Shown here one piece after another: positions 57,644 to 64,000 of a stretch of 64,000 nucleotides of DNA. The notes under the pieces were generated by a model. The model was not told the DNA's origin, ran no database searches, and was given only the letters and a program-made list of their open reading frames with translations. The stretch comes from Ophiura sarsii (lineage: Eukaryota > Echinodermata > Ophiuroidea > Amphilepidida > Ophiuridae). How positions within the stretch are numbered: position 1 is the first letter of the stretch; each line of letters starts with the position of its first letter. The DNA is taken from NCBI GenBank assembly GCA_035610835.1, contig CM069452.1, positions 9,505,109 to 9,569,108 on the forward strand, written 5' to 3'. The position numbers and the translations under genes were made by a program.

Positions 57644-57920
57644 CAGACGATGATGGTCACGCGAATCCTACATTTTGAATTTGTATTGGAATAACACGTA
57701 ATCGCGAATGTTAATCTTATCATTTTTAAACATTCATCATAATTAGAAGACTTGTTTTCCAATCCAAAACCGTTGGAGTTGGCTAACCAGCTCCATTGTA
57801 AATGCTATTTGTTTAAATTATTTTCATCGTTAACCGGGCGATGACTGTTAAAAATATTTCAAAATGGCGCACTCCCGTTGCCATATTGGAACGATGAAAT
57901 CGCGTGACCATCGTCGTCTG
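57644..57920. mobile_element. 277 bp hAT-type MITE with paralogous empty site
   Basis: Inverted ends CAGACGA(T/C)GATGGTCACGCG; exact 8 bp duplication AACAGAAG (57636-57643 and 57921-57928). The corresponding position in copy A of the segmental duplication (about 41263-41275) has AACAGAAG once, followed directly by TGAACAAATGAC. This is the pre-insertion state. Non-coding. Confidence 0.93.
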
Positions 57921-59138
57921 AACAGAAGTGAATAAATGACAGCGCCCTCTGTGGATCGCAAAGTGAAGACAAGACTGAACAAGTATTTTGTGATACTCCA
58001 TCCTGAGGCTCAAAGCATACAAAGATACACAATAACATAAGTTAACATAAAGAAAAAGATTAGACGGGAAACAAAATATGTCTTGAGTGCCTTCTTGTAG
58101 TGCATAAGAATGAAGCCGTTTCTTAATTGTTACATAATTTTAGAAAGAATATAAAGAGCAGGTCTCTGAATTATTGTCTTTTAATTTATCTAATCATCCA
58201 TAACATTATACATGTATTTAGGTTTAGGACGAATGTAGGTCATGGGTCAACTCAATAACTGGAGCTTCTAGAGAGGAGAAAACATTTTACTAACGCAACC
58301 TTTGACATTGATATTGACACTGACTAGCACCAGTCATGGACTTAGACGAAAATTGGCCAATAAGGTTTGCCTTGATGAGATGGATTATCGCTTTCCATCC
58401 AGATTACACGCAAAAACGATAATACCATTTTAAATGTGTCCAATTTTATCTAAAATGTTCATACCAAACATTAACCAGATCAAAACACCTAAAATAAGGC
58501 TTATTTTAAGTCAAGAAATCGCTTTTATTGAGAGACAACTAGGCTATCCCCCTGGACACACAGCACAAATAACAACATCACGCGTGACAGCATCATCTTT
58601 TAGCATTTTAGTAGCCTACCTAATATTTTTCAGTTTACCACGTTTTATCATGAAACCGCACATTCGCCACGAGTAACTCACGCGAAAAGAATGTGGATTT
58701 TATTATCATATAAATAGGTATTAACAGATTTATTTCGAGTTTTGTTTTGTTTAATCTCTAGGCCTATATATCGGACTTCAACCGTTTGTATTATTGTATC
58801 AAAATTCGCTTGCCTATACATTTAATATACATGTGAAGTAATAACTATTTTATTGTTAGACTTTCAATTTGCATGATTTCTTCCTTATATTATTTTATTA
58901 TGTTTAATTGTTCAATTGTATGTTGACTCATGACACACGCACAGACCACCAACAATACATGACACACACGACACCAATTTTATCATCGCAATCAATCGTT
59001 ATACAACAATGGGGATACCCCGGAATTGAAATCGTATTAAATTAGTTTGTTTTTAAAGTCTTGATGACGATTTTTGTTATGTTTTGTTAAACAATACCCA
59101 GACAATACCTATACATGTACGAGGATAGGCCTATTTAA

Positions 59139-59345
59139 CCCCCGAGAACTACCGGCCGATTGGTTGAAAAGATGGATACATCATTTATTGCACCAATGAG
59201 AGACATTGTTAGAATAATTGTATCCCTGGTAAAGATGGGAGTGAAACATTTTACAAGCTGCATTTGAATTGGCTATTCATGTGAGCACATCTGGTAATAA
59301 ACCAATCAGAACCACTGTAAGATAGACAGGTAGACCCGAGGGGGG
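59139..59345. mobile_element. 207 bp TTAA-flanked MITE, copy 2
   Basis: TTAA on both sides (59135-59138, 59346-59349). Inverted ends: CCCCCGAGAACTACC and, on the other strand, CCCCCCTCGGGTCTACC. It matches 5393-5599 over its whole length with scattered substitutions. It lies in sequence absent from copy A of the segmental duplication. PiggyBac-type by target only; no coding frame. Confidence 0.82.
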
Positions 59346-59558
59346 TTAAGCTTTATCAAACATGAATTTTGAAGTGGGTCAAGTCATAATCAAGTGCAGT
59401 CTGTTTTTGCAGTGACATTTAAATAACTTTTCACCATCTCTGGTTTTTGGTTCCATTCTTTAGTTTAGTGCTTTTAGAAGCATCATCAAAAGACAGATTA
59501 ATATAAATAAAATTAAAACCTCAATTGCACATTACAAAACAATAGATGATTTTGTCAT

Positions 59559-59769
59559 TTGGCTGTATTGGTTTTGTGTTTTATTGTCCCAGGGCTTCAG
59601 GGATGGCACTTTACAGGCCTTTTTGTCCTTCCAGCCTTCTCCTCCATAACCGTTTCGTTTTTCTGTTGTAAATTTTCTGATTGTTTCTTACTGATTTTTG
59701 ATGTAATTTGATGTTATTTGTGATTTTAATGTTATGGTATAGTAAATGATGAATGAATGAATGATTAAA
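59559..59769 (+). mobile_element. Retroelement 3' tail with GAAT repeat
   Basis: Copy A reads TTTTGTCATAAGGACAG; here about 210 bp interrupt it after TTTTGTCAT, starting TTGGCTGTATTGG and ending in GATGAATGAATGAATGATTAA. A short microsatellite 3' end on an otherwise unique insertion is typical of a severely 5'-truncated LINE or a SINE. The parent family is unknown. Confidence 0.65.
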
Positions 59770-59818
59770 TAAGGACAGTCCAGCTACGCGTAAACCTTTT
59801 GATTAGTCAAACAAGTAC

Positions 59819-59918
59819 NNNNNNNNNNNNNNNNNNNNNNNNNNNNNNNNNNNNNNNNNNNNNNNNNNNNNNNNNNNNNNNNNNNNNNNNNNNNNNNNNN
59901 NNNNNNNNNNNNNNNNNN
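59819..59918. other. Assembly gap (100 N)
   Basis: Exactly 100 N. It separates copy B of the segmental duplication from the reversed LINE, so their true junction is unknown. Confidence 0.98.
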
Positions 59919-62511
59919 CATTCAATTTCAACTTATTTGCAGTCATCCAAGATTTTATGTCCTTGATACAAGATTCAATTCGAGAACGAGAGGCAATTTC
60001 ATCGCAAGCACTATCCAAATCAAAAGATAAATATAGCTGTGTATCATCGCATACATATGCACTTCTAAACCATGTTTGCGTGCAATGTTCGCTATTGGAG
60101 ATGAATAAATTGTGAAGAATTGCGGGCCAAGTACAGAACCTTGGGGGACACCGAAGAGGAGCGGAATGAATGATGACAAACAACCATTAATGTATACAGC
60201 CTGCGTTCGATCAGTCAATAAGAGCGGATCCATTCAAGTGCACTATCTCTGACACCAAACGATGAGAGACGCGACAGAAGGATGCTGTGGTCTATGGTAT
60301 CAAAGGCAGCAGATAGATCAAGTAGACCAAAAAACGTACCACGTTTTTTTTCCATATTACATAAAATGTCATTCTGAACACGTAGTAATGCAGTTTCAGT
60401 TCCATGGTGTTTCCTATAAGCAGATTGAAGACATTCATATAGGTTGTTAGAAGCGAGGTGATGAGCTATCCGAGATGATACAACTTTCTCAATTATTTTG
60501 AGATGAAAGCCAGTTTGAGACAGGGCGGTAGTTTTTTAAGATCTCAGAGTCAAGCGATGGCTTCTTAAGAAGAGGTGGTGACAAGTGCAGTCTGAAACAA
60601 GATGGGAAAACAGCAGATTCAATGAAAGATTAACAATCCGTGTAATAAGTGGAGCAAGCTGGTGAAGATGTTTCTTTAAAAGCCAAGTAGGAATAGGGTC
60701 AGAATCACATGATTTTGATGGTGAAGCTCTGATGATTTTACAAACCTCTTCTTCAGATGCAGGAGAAAAACTATTTAAATGTGTAGTTAAATCATGTACA
60801 TTGTCCAAAATAGTAGAGGAGTTCAGGTTATCAGTAGCAGTAGATTCAGAGTCCAAGTCATTGCGTATCTTAGTAATTTTTGAAACAAAGAAATTGTTAA
60901 ATTTGTGCGCCAATTGTTCCTTAGAATTGTGAGAAGGAGTTTGGTTTTCCCTTTTGAAATAAAAGACTCTCACAATCTTAAAAAGCTCTTTCTGATCAGC
61001 ACAATTTGAAATCTTGCCTCTATAATATGTTGCCTTGGCATCATAAATCATGTTATAAACATGTTGCCGCTGAGTTATAAAATCTCACGATCCACTTCCA
61101 ACTTTGATTTCCTCATTTGCGTTCAAGTCTGTTCCTTAATTTCTTTGCTACATCAATCTCTGGGAATACCAGGGATTGGAAGGTCGAATTGTAATCGTGC
61201 GAGACTTTAGAGGTGCGTGATTATCTAAAATGTAGCGGAGAGATGAGTTGGATTTATGAACAATTTCATTTAGTTCTGTTGATGAATCAATATCTGCACA
61301 AGATGTCTCAATGTCCAGAGTAAATCGTTCAACGTCAATTTCTTTATGTTTCTATAAGAATTTGCCGTTTTAAAGGGTGAGGTTTCTTGAGGTTCAACTT
61401 GCAGAGAATCGAAACATGATCAGTCATCAAACAGTCGACATTAACAGAATTGATGAGATTATCAGAGGCGCGAGCAATGATTAAATCCAAAATATGTCCT
61501 TTGATGTGAGTCGGAGAATCAACATACTGATCAAAATTACAAATATCCAGTAATTCTTTCAATCGTGAAGTGTCGTTATCATTTGTATCTTCAAAATGAA
61601 AGTTTAAATCACCAACGATTAGGAGTTTGTTCTTTGTAGTAGATAACAGTGTGCTAAGAAAGTCCGAAATTCTTGAATAAAAACACTAGCAGTAACGCGA
61701 TGTTTCTTACTATAGTTGGTCTGTATATCACTATCAATTTGAAAGACGAACATGTTCTGGAAATGTCAAATCACAACAAAGACTTTCAAAAGAGAGATAT
61801 TTAAACTGCGAGCTGGTACTTAGGTTATTGACTGTTTGTGTATTACCGCAACTCCCCACCACGTCTATTTGGACGAGGAACATGAAAAAGATCATAACCA
61901 GGTAAAGTAAGTTCACCAATAGCTTTCTTGTGCTTATTGAGTCAGACAACCACTCTCAGTGATTGCGAAAACATCCAAATCATTATCCACAATATAATCA
62001 CAGATAACATGGGTTTTGTTGCAGAGAGATCGAGCATTTAGTACACTGAAATTAACAGAAGCAGCATCAGTGTTATTATCATGATTACGAAAAGATGCAG
62101 CCCGAGGAATAGAAGCGGGTACTTTCCTGATGGAAGGAATAGATTTCAAGGCATGATCCAATGGGCCGGTAATTTCACATTTGTCTCTAGGTTTTCGTCG
62201 ATTTCGTCGCTTTATTCCTTTTGAACCACGGTGGGCAGGTTTGCGGATATAGGAGTGATGAGATCATTTATCGTATCATGTAGTTGTTGAGAAATGCTTA
62301 TATTTGCAGATTCAAAGTAGAGAAGTTGCTCTCGTGTATATTGAACAAGAGGTGATGATGTAGGTCCAGGGTTCGGATTAATGTCGTTGGAAAGCAAAAG
62401 CAATAGAGGATAAGTAGATGTGTAATTTACATTTATCATGAATGCAGCAAAAGTTCCAAGATATTTTCTGTCTTCATATTTGTTTGAGATGTTTTTGAAA
62501 ATACGATCCAT
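59919..62511 (-). mobile_element. L2-type LINE, reversed, long but broken
   Basis: The minus strand starts at the ATG at 62511. An N-terminal frame (62212-62511) carries LLLLLSNDINPNPGP at residues 36-50. The endonuclease follows: FSVLNARSLCNKTHVICDYI, ITES, KYLSFESLCCDLTFPEHVRL, LLIVGDLNFHF, DSPTHIKGHILDLIIARASD and MTDHVSILC. Then the [46 protein letters not shown] (motif A) and FGVPQGSVLGPQFFTIYSSP (motif B); motif C is split by a frameshift. It ends in the gap before its 3' tail. The sequence is close to the element at 37554-40026, suggesting one family. Multiple shifts make it inactive. Confidence 0.88.
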
Positions 62512-62864
62512 TTACTAAAGTAAATCATGCGATCTTTAAGAATAACAAACGCCGCATATACAGAAATGTAGCTATATCCCTGATGAAAATATTTTGGGTG
62601 AAGACCATATGTCATCACTCACTCCGAAAACCACAATTTTGCCCGAACAGTAGCTATCCGAGTAAAATAAATTATTCAACATTTCTGATTATCATCTGTG
62701 ATCCTTTCTGCGCATGTCTGAAAACGGGAAAATACTGGCATTGAACTATCTAATTAGCTCGTCTATTAGAGGCGCAATTACCACGCTTTTTCAGTTGAAG
62801 AGGGACGCGAGTGTAAAATTATTATTGAACTATCTAATCAGGCGAGGGACCGAAAATTAGTATA
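62512..62864. other. Spacer, nothing recognised
   Basis: May include the 5' UTR of the reversed LINE. TTGAACTATCTAAT occurs twice (near 62743 and 62826) in different contexts. Confidence 0.4.
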
Positions 62865-63276
62865 TCTTACTATAAATCTGGAAACGGTGTATGTTTGTTT
62901 GTTTGTTTGTGTGTTTATGTGTTTGTGTGTTTATTTGTTATCCTTATTTCTCCGTTAGTTTGTGATCAAAGTGGCGCCTAATTTGCATGAAAGATAGAGG
63001 AAATAACGGGAAGGTGTTAAAGTTTATTTCAGTGAGATTGGTTAACAATTGACTCCAAAACAGCAAAAAACCTCTCAGATTTGGCTCATAAATGCCGTTA
63101 GAATTGAACAACATTGTGCGTTGCGCGTACTACAGCGTAATCTTACCGTGGTAACGCGTCGCGTGCATGTTTGCGCAAGGGCTGATTGCCGCGCGGCACA
63201 CGCACCTACACATGGCGCAGAAGCCACACGGGAAATGGCTATTATAATAGGCCTGTGTTGGTAGGGTAAGTACCAA

Positions 63277-63318
<42 letters not shown>

Positions 63319-64000
63319 GTAAAACCACGGGAAATGGTTTAGGATAGGCCTAGGGTTATAATGGTACAAGTAGCGTTTTGCGGGGGTTAATGAAGCAACC
63401 TGATTTCTTTACTTTAAGTTGGCATGCCAAACAATCTAAGGGACCGAGGGTTAATGAAGTAGCCACGGGAAATGGTTTAGGGAGGGTTGTGATTATAAAT
63501 CAAACTGGTTTGGGTGTGTGCATGGAGGGAGGGTTGGGGGGGGGGGGGGGGGCGGTGGGCGTAAAACCACGGGAAATGTTTTAGGATAGGGTTAAGAGTT
63601 AATGAAGTAGCCGCGGGAAATGGTTAGGGACGGTTATGATTATAAATCCACCTGGTTGGTGTAGTTGCAGTGAGGGTGGGCAATTGTAGGGGGTTTATGT
63701 GGTTTTAAAAGTACCGAGGGTTAACTTGATGCCGGTTTGAGAGGTAGGGGTTAATAAAGTAGACACGGTAAATGGTTTAGGAGGGATATGGTTATAAATC
63801 AACCTGATTGGGGGTGGGGGTTGTAGGGGGTTAATGCCTTTAGAAGGGATATGGTTATAAATAAACCTGGTTTGGGGGGTGATGTAGGGGGTTTATGTGG
63901 TTTAAGAGGTAGGTAGTGGTATAACCAGGAGGTTTATGTGGTTTCAGAGGTAGGTAATGTGGCATAACTATCTAGCGGGGACCCGAGCGTAGCGAGGGTA
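62865..64000 (+). mobile_element. Probable Helitron-like element, running off the window
   Basis: It begins TCTTACTATAAATCTGGAAACGG after an A, then a GTTT/GTGT tract. It ends within the window in GCGGGGACCCGAGCGTAGCG plus AGGGTA. Helitrons start with TC after A and finish with a hairpin just before CTRR; here the hairpin (63982-63998) is present but the terminus lies beyond 64000. Between are a G40 run (63278-63317) and degenerate repeats. Family assignment rests on remembered end sequences and is tentative. No Rep/helicase frame is visible. Confidence 0.45.
63320..63950 (+). repeat. Degenerate minisatellite, about 150 bp unit
   Basis: CCACGGGAAATGGTTTAGG-like words recur near 63325, 63464, 63568, 63611 and 63763. 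ATGGTTATAAATCAACCTG-like words recur near 63490, 63638, 63788 and 63849. GGGGGTTTATGTGG occurs near 63688 and 63887. Units vary in length through G-run changes. Confidence 0.7.

Larger units (their letters stand above)
57528..59818 (+). repeat. Segmental duplication, copy B
   Basis: Direct-orientation counterpart of 41152-44860, beginning at AATAGAGAGAAAATCCG and still matching when it reaches the assembly gap. It carries its own insertions, missing in copy A: a hAT-type MITE (57644-57920), sequence including a TTAA MITE (about 59071-59407) and a retroelement tail (59559-59769). No gene is recognised; the small frames at 57813-58022 and 58434-58676 are featureless. Confidence 0.88.

Noticed and set aside
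63049..63264. 71-codon frame near the right edge
   Set aside because: Lies in the Helitron-like repeat region and has no family features.

Overview
This is a repeat-rich piece of an animal nuclear genome, most likely from a marine invertebrate deuterostome (echinoderm first, hemichordate second). The grounds are the AT-rich background, very low gene density, L2/CR1-, jockey- and RTE-type non-LTR retrotransposons, many short terminal-inverted-repeat (TIR) elements, frequent TAGGCCTA words and numerous long G/C homopolymers. There are no operons, prokaryotic genes or CRISPR arrays. Two 100-base runs of N (21747-21846 and 59819-59918) are assembly gaps. The species call is inference.

One convincing host gene is present: an intronless 718-residue type I membrane protein on the minus strand (48824-50980). 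It has a signal peptide, three immunoglobulin-like domains, one membrane span and a tail of about 330 residues crowded with tyrosine motifs: five YxxP, two YVNx, an ITIM-like MSYAEL and an ITSM-type TSYARI. It reads as a signalling receptor and is the most interesting gene here. A second possible gene start is the CRE/E-box/TATA cluster at 20757-21295.

Layout. 1-20.7 kb: intergenic DNA with short DNA transposons (1893, 3645, 4480, 5393, 13530, 14855), perfect palindromes (2911-3047), a hairpin (19022-19093), a LINE remnant and a possible SINE. 20.7-26.9 kb: promoter-like region, a gap, then a decayed 180-220 bp tandem array with coding-like units. The array is split by a 388 bp hAT-type element and a reversed LINE fragment and is followed by an RTE-like LINE. 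27-33.2 kb: a GGGGTAAT-rich TIR element, a reversed LINE fragment and a 2.8 kb hAT-like element with a perfect 8 bp target duplication. 34.9-40.1 kb: nested TIR elements, then a 5'-truncated L2-type LINE with an open 771-codon reading frame sitting in the right arm of a foldback element. 41.2-44.9 and 57.5-59.8 kb: two copies of one segmental duplication carrying different insertions, so each copy supplies empty sites for the other. 46.7-48 and 51.8-57.5 kb: four broken LINEs on either side of the receptor gene. 59.9-62.5 kb: a long reversed L2-type LINE. 62.9-64 kb: a probable Helitron-like element running off the end.

The strongest recurring pattern is a class of TA-flanked TIR elements in which a short word next to the terminus recurs many times, in both orientations, through the interior, with a different word in each family. 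Several insertions are supported directly by target-site duplications or paralogous empty sites. Family names come from recognised motifs, not from database searches.
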